Source: Candidatus Poribacteria bacterium (GTDB lineage Bacteria > Poribacteria > WGA-4E > WGA-3G). From it: a DNA stretch of 40,969 bases. Shown piece by piece: positions 33,001-40,576 of this stretch; the stretch's first letter is position 1, and every line of letters begins with the position of its first letter. The stretch lies in the NCBI GenBank assembly GCA_012270865.1, contig JAAXHL010000110.1:1-40969 (forward strand), given 5' to 3'. The position numbers and the translations under genes were made by a program. The notes below the pieces were generated by a model, which saw nothing but the letters and a program-made list of their open reading frames with translations, had not been told where the DNA came from and ran no database searches.

Positions 33001-33096
33001 ATGTATATGTAAGGAGAGTTCAGCGGTAGCATCGTCCTGTTCTCGGGTCTGTTGGATGTTTTGCCTGTACGTTCTACAAATCTGTTGAAATGACAT
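30013..33096 (-). CDS. Single-chain restriction-modification enzyme: PD-(D/E)XK-like, adenine methyltransferase, target recognition
   Basis: 1027 residues from ATG 33096 (GGGA 7 nt upstream). The N-terminal 120 residues match the nuclease-like domain found in type ISP/IIG-like enzymes: RPDF (61-64) and YIEAEAYG (75-82), where relatives have E-A-K; here the motif is D63...E77-x-E79. A helical linker follows, then an N6-adenine methyltransferase with motif I DPATGTGG (353-360) and motif IV NPPY (472-475). The last 450 residues should recognise DNA. No helicase domain is present, unlike LlaGI-type enzymes. It would cut and methylate with one polypeptide. If the nuclease is inactive, it is a methyltransferase only. 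No separate specificity subunit is nearby. Confidence 0.85.
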   Translation of the reverse strand: MSFQQICRTYRQNIQQTREQDDATAELSLHIHLKNFFEQTAEHLGYAITITHEPRQLEIGRPDFVVKEGLFPLGYIEAEAYGRNLDALTGHAEAQNARFIENLDNFVLTNFVEFRLYTSGTLRAIARVDNEIENLKSLLDGFFSARAVSGQIATPEALAKHLARRTRELQTQIATTLIDENSDTYAMFSAFRELLLSTLTSDEFADMYAQTLAYGLFAARCALPNATNFSRETAASALPHSNPFLRQLFHQVDSPNLNQNIIYILDDIANLLRNVSTETLRTAFTTSTHFEDPVIHFYETFLAEYDPQRRVDRGVYYTPPQVISYIVRSIDALLKTALNRPDGLADDNTLILDPATGTGGFLLAVLDHIREYVTTTYGTGDWNRYINAQLVKRLFGFELLVAPYTIAHLKLSLFLQAQGWRATERLRIYLTNTLEEPIAREQRLPFAGFISDEANAAVSVKKDAPLLVILGNPPYQRSSANPSRDTAGSLNFIGQLMEDYKRVDGTPMAEQNFQALQGDYVKFVRWAQWRIDRNSEGVIGYIVNNGFLYGIIFRGMRQSLMNSFNTIYCFNLHGSSRIGEIIPDGETDENVFDIQQGTAILLCIKERDNVAPAKIYYADLYGSRAQKYATLSHTDVQTTTWTELTPDSPFYHFVPRQDQHIEEYETGWELNDIFQASSIGIITARDRLTIHSTPEAVRATVTDFVSLSESEARQQYRLPRDSRDWQIRLAQEDLQNHPETEQHIVPINYRPFDTRYTYYTGHSRGFHCMPRPAIMQHLLMDENLALCTHRIIRSATTWQHIFVTNRITDGNCVSNTDGPTHVFPLYLYPNPEELGISTERSLNFKPAFLTTLSETLALPQVETLNLPEGISPEEILAYIYAVLYSPAYRERYYEFLKYDFPRIPLPRDVESFRKLAALGQNLIDLHLLKEIQISSLHRFEGEGDAVVSRIRYEDGHVWVNATQHFTDVAPEVWAYELGAYQVCKKWLQDRKNTPLTHTEVRQYCAILVALAETMRVMAEIDEVLDFQ

Positions 33097-33224
33097 TAGA
33101 TTCCCTTTCAAGCCAGATAGTCTTAGAATTAAATATAATGGGCTTTTTGGGCCATGCTATAAACATAACATCCCTACGGGACTAAAGCGGGTATTGAAGT
33201 CTCCAAGGTCTCCGCGTAGAATCT

Positions 33225-33246
33225 GGTTCGGTTAGGAAACCGAACC
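33225..33246. terminator. Perfect 9-bp hairpin between uracil-DNA glycosylase and restriction genes
   Basis: GGTTCGGTT and AACCGAACC flank the loop AGGA. It lies in the 231-bp gap 33097-33327, which has no gene. The stem has no T-run, so it may be a dispersed palindromic repeat rather than a true intrinsic terminator. Confidence 0.5.
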
Positions 33247-33327
33247 TACCGAATCTGTCACCGAGGCGTTATCTTCTCTAAAATTGACACTTATGGTTCT
33301 TTGTTCAACAACACCTAAACAAAACAT

Positions 33328-33960
33328 TTAAAATAGGGTTAACCTCGGAGTTTCGGCTGCTTGTTGTAGTTTCTGGACGGCTTCGGCAATGTCGTTGACG
33401 AGGACTTGACGCATTGATGCGAAATTCTCGTCCTCTTGCCGTAGGACGTAAGCCGGGTTAAAGGTCGCCATCGCGAAGGCGGCATACGGTGTATCGGTAA
33501 ACCAGATACCGCGTTCTTCTGTAATACGGAAATTTCGCCGGATAAGAACTTTCGCAGCAGGTGCGCCCATACAGAGGATAACAGACGGTTGGACTAAGGT
33601 GAGTTCGCCATCAAGCCACTTTGCACACGCTTTGATTTCCGCTGCTTTCGGTGGACGGTTCTTCAACCTGTCGCCTTTAGGACTCGCTGCCCGACACTTA
33701 ATGATATTGGTGAGCCAGATGTCGTGCCGTGTTAAATCATTCGCAGTCAGGACTTCATCAAGCAAGTTCCCAGCGGGTCCCGAAAAGGGGAGCGTCGTGT
33801 GGTTATCTGCAGCGGATGGGCCCTCTGCGACAAGTACCAGTTTTGCGGTAGCATCACCGCTGCCGAAAACGACGTTCGCGCGTGTTTTCGCCAAGTCGCA
33901 ATCCGTACAAACACTGGCTCGCGTTTTGAGGGTTTGCATTTGACGATGAAGCGCGTCCAT
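33328..33960 (-). CDS. Family 4-like uracil-DNA glycosylase with iron-sulfur cysteines
   Basis: 210 residues. It should remove uracil from DNA. C18, C21, C89 and C112 lie at the positions of the [4Fe-4S] ligands of family 4 enzymes (CTDC, IKCR, ACAKW). The first active-site motif reads AEGPSAADN (45-53) instead of the common GEAPGxxED, and the usual HPA/HPS of the last motif is FNPAYVLR, so His is replaced by N168. PFSGPAGNLLDEVL and LTNIIKC are typical. The substitutions may alter or abolish activity, or define a subgroup. AGAGGA precedes the ATG. It follows the glycosidase gene by 24 bp and may be co-transcribed with it. Confidence 0.85.
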   Translation of the reverse strand: MDALHRQMQTLKTRASVCTDCDLAKTRANVVFGSGDATAKLVLVAEGPSAADNHTTLPFSGPAGNLLDEVLTANDLTRHDIWLTNIIKCRAASPKGDRLKNRPPKAAEIKACAKWLDGELTLVQPSVILCMGAPAAKVLIRRNFRITEERGIWFTDTPYAAFAMATFNPAYVLRQEDENFASMRQVLVNDIAEAVQKLQQAAETPRLTLF

Positions 33961-33984
33961 GTCCTCTGCTCCGAATTCCTGAAA

Positions 33985-36459
33985 CTAAACGGTGCTGCCT
34001 GAAGTTTTTGTAAAGTGAATGCCGGTGTGTACTAACTGCCCGGGTTGTGTCCGCGTAAATGTCAACCGATAGATCGGTTTATCCCAGGTGTACTGATAAT
34101 CGCTGCCATAAGTAGCGACGCTTATCGGTAGGTAGCCGTCTGGTACATGAATGAAACAGGTGCCTTCAGCCTCTCTCAGCGGTTTACAGACGATCAGAAA
34201 AGTTTGACTGTGAGCGTCCCAACCGGCAGACAAGACATCAACACTGCCTTGCGTATAGTGCATATCGGTTGCGAGCAGTTGGGGTACGTCCTGTTCTTCA
34301 CGGAAACAGAGGAGTTTAACAGAACGCGGCGGGATGTTCAACAGGTTTACACTCTGCGAAACTTTTCCGAGGTACTGACGCATCCAGAAGTCGTGGACGA
34401 GAAAATCTTTAGATTCGGCAGATTCGAGGGCATCAAGTTCAAAATAGACATCATCTTCATGGTCGTTCCAATTGAAGATAGCGGCGAGATACCATGTTTC
34501 ATGGGGTGTCGAAACGGGTAGGCACCAGATTCTGGGAAAAGGTTCGTCGTAAAGGTCTATAGGTCTGGCGGGTTCGCCGACAAGGGGTAAGATTTTTGCT
34601 AAGGCTGCCGCTCGTGAGGGTGTGAACGCTTCGACCCGGTCTGCGCAGAAAACTGCGCCGCCACTTAATGCTGCGGCAGTCAATTCAACGATGACTTCGT
34701 TGACAGGACGGGGTTCATCAACCGAAATTTCGCCGAAAAGGTGTCGCCAGAGGACGTTATGTTCGCGTAGATGCGCGGCATATCTGGTCAGACGATGCTT
34801 TATACCACGTTGATGGTGCCACTGATCGCTGGCGCGGTTAGAAGCACTGGCGGCCGGGAACGGTGAATTGAGCAGCGGTGCGTTGATGTCAATACCACCA
34901 ATCGACACGCTTGAGATCGCATTGTAGCCAGTGAGCAGGACCTTCTCTTTGCGTGAACCGTCCTCTAAACACACCGCATCAACGGTCTCCCTCAAAAATT
35001 CTATAGCAGAACGATAAAGTTGTAGCGCAGTGAGGGTGTCGTCATGCCAGCGCAAATCGTGTGAAGTATTGGTGAGTCCAATCGTATATCCTGTAAAATC
35101 TACATTAATAAATGAACATTTATAATCACCGACGATCTGATTAATCTGTTCACGAATCTGTCCTTGGACTTCAGGGTGTGAAATATCTAAGAGTGCGACC
35201 TCTTTGCCTGTTTCTGGCAGATGGATTGTAGCGGGTTTGTATCCGTTACGTGCGGCACGTCTGCGTGAGCGTTTTTTTCGATTTTTATCGTTAGTCTGTC
35301 TCTGTATGCAGCGGTCTGGATGGTTCTGCACGAATTGTGAATCGAGTGCAACAGAGAACGGATTGATGCGGACCCCTACCTTGAAACCTGTTTCATGAAC
35401 TTTTTTTACGACTGTTTCAGTTTCCTCTGGGTTCCGCAGTCCTGATACAGTGTCCACTTGAATACAATTGACACCACTGGGATAGTCTGGTTGAAACAGT
35501 GGATGCTCTGCAATCGTATCTATTTGTGTTAAGACGGCATCGGTATCAAGCGGTTCGGATGCGCCAGAAAAGGTCCAGGCGGTAAGAGGGGCAGGCAGGT
35601 CTTCTGGGTCTAATGTGGTGTGTTGTGCGGCTAATTGGGTCGTATAGTCGTCATAAGCTGCCTTAGCACCCCCGTTAAAGTTGATATAAGCCGTCTCAGA
35701 AACGACTTCTGCTCCGGCATCGCATTGCTGTTCACATTGATGATAGAGTTTCCAAGGGTTAACCCCGGATCCCTTCTTATTATTGGATTGCGAACCTCGC
35801 TTACCATTTCCTTGACAACCGACTTGAATTCGGGGCCACCATTTCTCAGTTGTCAGGAAACCGAAGACAAGTGCTTTACCAGTCTGTGTATCGTGAAGTA
35901 CACCATCGTGGCTCGGATGCATAGTATCGGTCTCGCTTAGCAGGAATCCATCATAGAGTTTTTTACTGACACCTGGGGAGACCGGCGGCATATTAATAAA
36001 AAGGTGACAATCCTTTGGCGTTCCACCGATCAGCGCAGCGCCACGGTTCTCGGAGACTCCAAGCACTGTAACACTATCGAGCTGCAAAGGTTCAGTTTTT
36101 AGGTTTTCAACGCCAACTTTGAGGTGTATCGCCGGTTGACCCTCGTAACAATTGAGATAGGTATTTATCCGGATACCTTTATCTGTCGGTTCGCAGGAGA
36201 AACGGATCTGATGACACTCGCCAAAAACGTCCGTCTTCGCCGATTGTGTGATAAATTCACGGGTGCCAGCATTCTCAGTTTTGATGATACTGCCATCGCC
36301 GAGGGTAACTTCTGTACAACCGTTTCGGATAACAGTATCCCCGCTTTCATCAATGTAATCCCAAGTTCCTTTTGCGAGGTTGAACTTAATCTCGAATTTA
36401 CTGTGGTTTATCACGACGAGGTTCCCCTGCCGTGAGACTGCTATATCATCTGGTCTCAT
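33985..36459 (-). CDS. Glycoside hydrolase-like protein, clan GH-D (alpha-galactosidase-like)
   Basis: 824 residues. The N-terminal 270 residues look like a beta-sandwich (supersandwich type); a TIM-barrel follows (about 290-640) and then a beta-rich C-terminal part (about 650-824). Barrel patterns typical of GH36/GH27-like enzymes are GFKVGVRINPFSV (358-370), VALLDISHPEVQGQI, and FINVDFTGY (450-458), where D454 is at the place of the catalytic nucleophile. A strongly basic insert KNRKKRSRRRAARNG (392-406) is unusual. There is no signal peptide, so it is probably cytoplasmic. AAGGA is 10 nt upstream of the ATG. Substrate unknown. Confidence 0.7.
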   Translation of the reverse strand: MRPDDIAVSRQGNLVVINHSKFEIKFNLAKGTWDYIDESGDTVIRNGCTEVTLGDGSIIKTENAGTREFITQSAKTDVFGECHQIRFSCEPTDKGIRINTYLNCYEGQPAIHLKVGVENLKTEPLQLDSVTVLGVSENRGAALIGGTPKDCHLFINMPPVSPGVSKKLYDGFLLSETDTMHPSHDGVLHDTQTGKALVFGFLTTEKWWPRIQVGCQGNGKRGSQSNNKKGSGVNPWKLYHQCEQQCDAGAEVVSETAYINFNGGAKAAYDDYTTQLAAQHTTLDPEDLPAPLTAWTFSGASEPLDTDAVLTQIDTIAEHPLFQPDYPSGVNCIQVDTVSGLRNPEETETVVKKVHETGFKVGVRINPFSVALDSQFVQNHPDRCIQRQTNDKNRKKRSRRRAARNGYKPATIHLPETGKEVALLDISHPEVQGQIREQINQIVGDYKCSFINVDFTGYTIGLTNTSHDLRWHDDTLTALQLYRSAIEFLRETVDAVCLEDGSRKEKVLLTGYNAISSVSIGGIDINAPLLNSPFPAASASNRASDQWHHQRGIKHRLTRYAAHLREHNVLWRHLFGEISVDEPRPVNEVIVELTAAALSGGAVFCADRVEAFTPSRAAALAKILPLVGEPARPIDLYDEPFPRIWCLPVSTPHETWYLAAIFNWNDHEDDVYFELDALESAESKDFLVHDFWMRQYLGKVSQSVNLLNIPPRSVKLLCFREEQDVPQLLATDMHYTQGSVDVLSAGWDAHSQTFLIVCKPLREAEGTCFIHVPDGYLPISVATYGSDYQYTWDKPIYRLTFTRTQPGQLVHTGIHFTKTSGSTV

Positions 36460-36502
36460 CCATCAATTTCCTTTTTTCACACTGTAGCTTGGGGTTATTG
36501 AC

Positions 36503-36634
36503 GTAAGCAAGTTTGAATATTAATAAATAGGCACATTGTCCGTTGATGGCGGGCGGGGAGACCCCGCTCCTACGGAGGGTTCGGCACTTTTCCGAAATCT
36601 GGCAATCGGAAGATTATTATTTAATATTGCTTAC
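36503..36634. repeat. Small inverted-repeat element with GC-rich core
   Basis: GTAAGCAA (36503-36510) and TTGCTTAC (36627-36634) are exact inverse complements, followed inward by AATATTAATAA against TTATTTAATATT, nearly complementary. The core has GCGGGGAGACCCCGC, of the same palindrome style as elsewhere in the window. It fills most of the 188-bp gap before the glycosidase gene. A MITE is possible; no clear target duplication. Confidence 0.45.
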
Positions 36635-36647
36635 TTACTTACCCCCA

Positions 36648-37478
36648 TTAATAGTTAAAAGCAATCATTTCCTCACTTTTATTTTGCGTAAAATACTGCA
36701 ATGACCTCATCAAGGTAATCGATCGAACTGTGTAGGCATCAGGAAGGTCAAATATTTCCGAGTGATTTTGTTCGGATAAGACTACTTTATTTTTTGATTC
36801 AATAGTTCTTAAAAACCGGTTGAACTCACCTAAATCGAGAACGCCATTATAATGACCATTGGTATTATTGAAATAGGGCGGGTCAAGATATAAAAAAGCG
36901 TTACCGACAGAAGCAAATGCTTTATAATCCTCGTTCATTATGGTTAAGTCTCGAATGGTTTTACTTAAATTCAACAACGAATCAAGATTGACTTTCGGAC
37001 ACGAGCTACCTTTTCTGATAGGCGAATTGAATTTGTTGCTCGAATTGAATCTGATTTTTCCTGAAAATGCGTTCTTCGCAAGGTAAAGGAAGTTCGCCGC
37101 CCCCTCCACCCCGTTTTCTAAACATAGATTCCTGACTTGGTAATAATACTCGGTTGAAGAATTTTTGTAATGTTCGTTATACAGCTCCCATAACCTGATC
37201 GGAGATGTCTGAACTTGCCGTATCAGGTTTACAACAATAGGGTTATTGTCGTTATAGATGACGCGATGAGATCCAAACCTATTGCATGCATAAAGAGAGA
37301 ATGCCGCTCCACCTCCAAATATATCATAAATACGACAGGCAAGGTTATCAGGTATGATTTTATCAAAAATATCTTTGAAACCTGCTTTACAACCGATGTA
37401 GGGTATTAACTTTAGCTTCGCACGCTTGTTTTTTACAACAAATTCTGATTGCTGTCCACTCGCCCGGTCGGTATTCAT
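36648..37478 (-). CDS. D12-class N6-adenine DNA methyltransferase (Dam/DpnM-like)
   Basis: 276 residues from ATG 37478 with AGGAG 13 nt upstream. Motifs: LIPYIGCK (24-31, motif X), YDIFGGGAAFS (51-61, motif I, AdoMet) and YLDPPY (197-202, motif IV). The order is class alpha, as in Dam and DpnM, and GATC methylation is possible but not readable from the motifs. The gene is visibly richer in A+T than its neighbours and has no partner nuclease, suggesting recent acquisition, perhaps as an orphan or from a phage. It lies between the bicupin gene and the glycosidase gene. Confidence 0.88.
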   Translation of the reverse strand: MNTDRASGQQSEFVVKNKRAKLKLIPYIGCKAGFKDIFDKIIPDNLACRIYDIFGGGAAFSLYACNRFGSHRVIYNDNNPIVVNLIRQVQTSPIRLWELYNEHYKNSSTEYYYQVRNLCLENGVEGAANFLYLAKNAFSGKIRFNSSNKFNSPIRKGSSCPKVNLDSLLNLSKTIRDLTIMNEDYKAFASVGNAFLYLDPPYFNNTNGHYNGVLDLGEFNRFLRTIESKNKVVLSEQNHSEIFDLPDAYTVRSITLMRSLQYFTQNKSEEMIAFNY

Positions 37479-37533
37479 CGTTTCACCGATTCTCCTATAG
37501 AAAAAGCGTAATGAACGCCGTTTTAGACCAAAG

Positions 37534-38271
37534 TTAGCGAGTCGTAGCAACTGCCCGACACGTTATAATTGTTGTCGGTTCGTCCCTCGTTTGGGCAAGT
37601 GAAAAAGTATCTCCAGGGGAGAGGAAGAGGACATCGTGGCGTTGTAGTGTTTGCGTCTTTTGGCTATCATCTGTTACTTCAGCGCACCCGTCTTTTAGGA
37701 CATAAATTGCTTCACTGTCTATCGGTTCGTGTGTAAAGTGTTGTCCATTGCTCAGAGAGATATAATCCAAGGAGAGATGTAGGGAACCTTTCTCCGGTGA
37801 GACGACGCTTCGCCATTCGTCGACCGATTTTCCAAATACGGGACCCGATCGTGCCATATTAAGCACTTGGACGTTGCTGCGATGTCCATGTTGCGGTGTA
37901 GGTGCTTCGTCCGGTGTGTCTCGTTCACCGCGGTAGAGTGCCATATCTGGTGGTGCCTGGAAACTCATCAGACGTGCCATATCCGGCGTGGTATTGACAG
38001 TTCCGTGTACCTCTCCTGCGGGGACAAAAATGACATCGCCTGCAGTGATAGGGGTATAGACACTTCCTTGTCGGATGGCACCGCCACCTTCTAAAACGAC
38101 AATCGCGTCTTCTGAAGCATCGTGATAGTGTTGTGTAAACTCTTGATCCGGGGCATGGAGACCGTGGTTGAGCGTTAGCTGTTTTGAACCCATATCTGGG
38201 TGGACAACACGCCAATTCTTACCTTTTCCCATTTGAAACGGGGTTCCGGATTGAAGATTTAAAATTTTCAT
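37534..38271 (-). CDS. Bicupin protein
   Basis: 245 residues with two cupin domains. The first (about 30-105) has metal-binding motif residues in QHYHDASEDAIVVLEG and the second motif VPAGEVHGTVN; the second (about 150-235) has HFTHEPIDSEAIYVLKDG and LSPGDTFSLAQ. Metal ligands in the first (two His, Asp/Glu, His) look complete, while in the second the last His is missing. Such proteins are isomerases, dioxygenases or sugar-binding regulators; the function cannot be chosen here. The ATG overlaps the rsmD stop by four bases, so the two genes are coupled. There is no signal peptide. Confidence 0.82.
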   Translation of the reverse strand: MKILNLQSGTPFQMGKGKNWRVVHPDMGSKQLTLNHGLHAPDQEFTQHYHDASEDAIVVLEGGGAIRQGSVYTPITAGDVIFVPAGEVHGTVNTTPDMARLMSFQAPPDMALYRGERDTPDEAPTPQHGHRSNVQVLNMARSGPVFGKSVDEWRSVVSPEKGSLHLSLDYISLSNGQHFTHEPIDSEAIYVLKDGCAEVTDDSQKTQTLQRHDVLFLSPGDTFSLAQTRDEPTTIITCRAVATTR

Positions 38272-38891
38272 GTTTTGTCTTTGCGGTAAAATGATACGAT
38301 GGTATCGCTATAACTCGCTATTCGGTCTCGCGTCAAACTCCCAATTTGGTCTGGCATCATAGACTGCTTGGCGTGCTCAACGAGCAGCGTACCATCGGGA
38401 CTGAGCAGAGCGTTTTCAGCGAGTCGTGCCAAACAGGTCGTATATAATTCTGTGCTACCGTCTGCACCTGTGCCATAAGGAGGATCGAAATAGATAATCT
38501 GAAATACGGCTGCCTGTTTCTGGAGACACGAAATACCCTTCACAGCATCACGACGGAGCAGGCACGCGCTAACAGTCGGGTCTTGCGTTGCGTCAAAATA
38601 CCTTGTGCGAGGTAGTGCGGGAAGCCCACAAGCACGAAGGTTCTCTTCTATAACGCGGATGCACCGCGGGTCGCGTTCCAAAAAGGTGACATGCTTCGCA
38701 CCGCGACTCAATGCCTCAATCCCTATATTCCCGGTACCGGCACAGAGGTCGAGAAAATCCGCGTCGATGACCTGTTCCCGTAGGATGCTGAAAACCGATT
38801 CTTTAACGCGATCTGTCGTAGGACGGACGATACGACTGCCCTTCGGTGCAACCAAACGTCTTCCTTTAAACGCGCCAGCGATAACTCTCAT
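38268..38891 (-). CDS. rsmD: 16S rRNA (guanine966-N2)-methyltransferase RsmD
   Basis: 207 residues, usual length. The N-terminus MRVIAGAFKGRRLVAPKG and RPTTDRVKESVFSIL are the family signature. The AdoMet site is LDLCAGTGNIGIEALSRGA (about 47-65) and the catalytic motif YFDPPYGTG (about 133-141). It methylates G966 of 16S rRNA late in 30S assembly. An insertion-like extension around residues 105-130 (LRRDAVKGISCLQKQ) lengthens the loop before the DPPY motif. It overlaps the bicupin gene by four bases. No ribosome site is visible; the start has the context TATTAAAAATG and a family B repeat directly upstream. Confidence 0.95.
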   Translation of the reverse strand: MRVIAGAFKGRRLVAPKGSRIVRPTTDRVKESVFSILREQVIDADFLDLCAGTGNIGIEALSRGAKHVTFLERDPRCIRVIEENLRACGLPALPRTRYFDATQDPTVSACLLRRDAVKGISCLQKQAAVFQIIYFDPPYGTGADGSTELYTTCLARLAENALLSPDGTLLVEHAKQSMMPDQIGSLTRDRIASYSDTIVSFYRKDKT

Positions 38892-38897
38892 TTTTAA

Positions 38898-39012
38898 TAG
38901 TTACCAGTTTTCAGTTAAGAGTTTTCAGTTAAGAGTTTGTTGTGACAGTTACGATAAACGGACCCGTTACAAGAAAGTGACTAATAACTGATAACCGATA
39001 ACTGACGACTAT
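38898..39012 (-). repeat. Dispersed inverted repeat, family B (copy upstream of rsmD)
   Basis: Plus strand: AGTTACCAGTTTTCAGTTAA followed by a second GAGTTTTCAGTTAAGAG, then ending CTGATAACCGATAACTGACG. The left end is 6 bp from the rsmD start. It fills the 134-bp gap to the DUF1501 gene. Confidence 0.6.
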
Positions 39013-39025
39013 TCCTCTGAAACTA

Positions 39026-40333
39026 TTAAGCCTTGAATAATTCCTCTACAACTGTTCCGTCATTGACGACGCGAATCGGGCGGCCGGAGCGGGAGTAGTT
39101 CTCTTCGTCGCTATCAATCCCGAGTGCGAAGCAGAGAGAAGCAAACAGGTCAGGTACACCGACGGCACCACTAACGACTCGACTTCCATCTTCATTGGTT
39201 CCGCCGACGATCTGTCCACCGCGTACACCGCCGCCTCCGATAACAGCCGACCAACCGTTAGTGTGATGATCTCTGCCGTCGTTTTCGTTGATTCTCGGCG
39301 TACGTCCGAATTCACCGAGCCAGAGTACAAGCGTCTCGTCAAGGAGGTCTCGTTCGGACAGGTCCTTCAAGAGCATTGCGAATGCCGGGTCTACCATATC
39401 GAGAAGTTCTTGCGTCCGTTCAAAGTTGTTTTGATGCGTATCCCATCCATCGAGCGAAACTTCTACAAACTTGACCCCTGCTTCGACGAGCCGTCGCGCC
39501 ATGAGACAGCCTTGACCGAACCTGTTCATACCGTAGGCTTCGCGGGTAGCGAGCGGCTCCTCGTCAAGTTTAAAAGCGTCTATTTTCGGTGAGTTAATAA
39601 GTTCGTCTGCTTTCTTGTAAATCGCCTCGTGTGCCTCCGTGGTGCGTCCCGTCCGTTTTGCGATAAAATCCTTTTCGATTGCTCTGAGCATCTTGAGTCT
39701 TTCGCGAAAACGGTGCGTGTCCATCTGTGCTGGATACGAGATGTCATCCACAGGCTCCATCGGGTTTTTGACGACGAAAGGATCGTGCGCTGCGCCGAGG
39801 AAACCGCCGGAGTACATTGGCGAATTAATATTCACACAACTCGGGAGGTCTAAAAATTCATCTTCAAGATAATGAGAAGTGATTGAGCCGAGGGTTGGAT
39901 GTCTGACGGCTCCACCCGGTGCATATCCGGTATGGAGTAAATAACGGGCGCGTTCATGATTTCCTTCCCGAGAGACCATCGAACGGATAATCGAAAGATG
40001 GTGTGCCTGGTCGGCAACTTTCGGGAGATGTTCGGATATCTCTATACCTTTAGCACTCGTCGGAATCGCAGCAAAAGGACCACCGTTCTTTGTACCCGGT
40101 TTCGGATCAAACGTGTCCAACTGACTGGCACCGCCGCTCATAAAAAGAACGATACAATGCTTCGCACGCGGTATGACATTTTCGAGCTGAGCCAAACCAC
40201 TCGAACCGAAGTGCTGCATCGCAATCAGTCCAAGAAAACTGCTAATACCAGTCTTAACAAAACTGCGCCGTGAGATCTCTTTGTGCCATAATTCTGGTGT
40301 GTCGTATTCGGGAACCCAAATTTTCGTGTTCAT
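39026..40333 (-). CDS. Twin-arginine exported DUF1501 protein
   Basis: 435 residues. A twin-arginine signal (ISRRSFVKTG, 20-29) is followed by a hydrophobic stretch. The DUF1501 family has an alkaline phosphatase/sulfatase-like fold; recognised segments are FMSGGASQLDTFDPKPG (about 67-83), SLDGWDTHQNNF and LWLGEFGRTPRINENDGRDHH, with the metal-binding Asp/His residues of the fold. These proteins are frequent in Planctomycetes and related groups, usually paired with DUF1549/DUF1553 cytochrome-like partners; no partner is in this window. GGAGG lies 6 nt before the ATG. Confidence 0.9.
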   Translation of the reverse strand: MNTKIWVPEYDTPELWHKEISRRSFVKTGISSFLGLIAMQHFGSSGLAQLENVIPRAKHCIVLFMSGGASQLDTFDPKPGTKNGGPFAAIPTSAKGIEISEHLPKVADQAHHLSIIRSMVSREGNHERARYLLHTGYAPGGAVRHPTLGSITSHYLEDEFLDLPSCVNINSPMYSGGFLGAAHDPFVVKNPMEPVDDISYPAQMDTHRFRERLKMLRAIEKDFIAKRTGRTTEAHEAIYKKADELINSPKIDAFKLDEEPLATREAYGMNRFGQGCLMARRLVEAGVKFVEVSLDGWDTHQNNFERTQELLDMVDPAFAMLLKDLSERDLLDETLVLWLGEFGRTPRINENDGRDHHTNGWSAVIGGGGVRGGQIVGGTNEDGSRVVSGAVGVPDLFASLCFALGIDSDEENYSRSGRPIRVVNDGTVVEELFKA

Positions 40334-40375
40334 CTCTATCCTCCATAATTTATCTATTATTTATCGATTCGTATT

Positions 40376-40404
40376 ATTTTAACATGCTGTGTCTTTATAA
40401 ACAA
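40376..40404 (-). promoter_or_regulatory. Probable sigma-70 promoter of the DUF1501 gene
   Basis: On the minus strand TTGTTT (40404-40399), a 17-bp spacer and TAAAAT (40381-40376) lie about 45 bp before the start. The 243-bp gap to 40576 holds nothing else I can name. Confidence 0.5.
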
Positions 40405-40576
40405 GAAAAAAATCAATTAACGTGAGTTTGATAATTAAATGTGGGTTGAAGGATAAAATAAGGACCCTCCAAGGTGTTTATTTTCTCCACCACACAAAGG
40501 TTCCTAAAAATTGTCTAAATTTCAGTATAAAAGGCGCGATTGGAGAATCTTGCCAGTTAAGCCGTCATCGATTATC

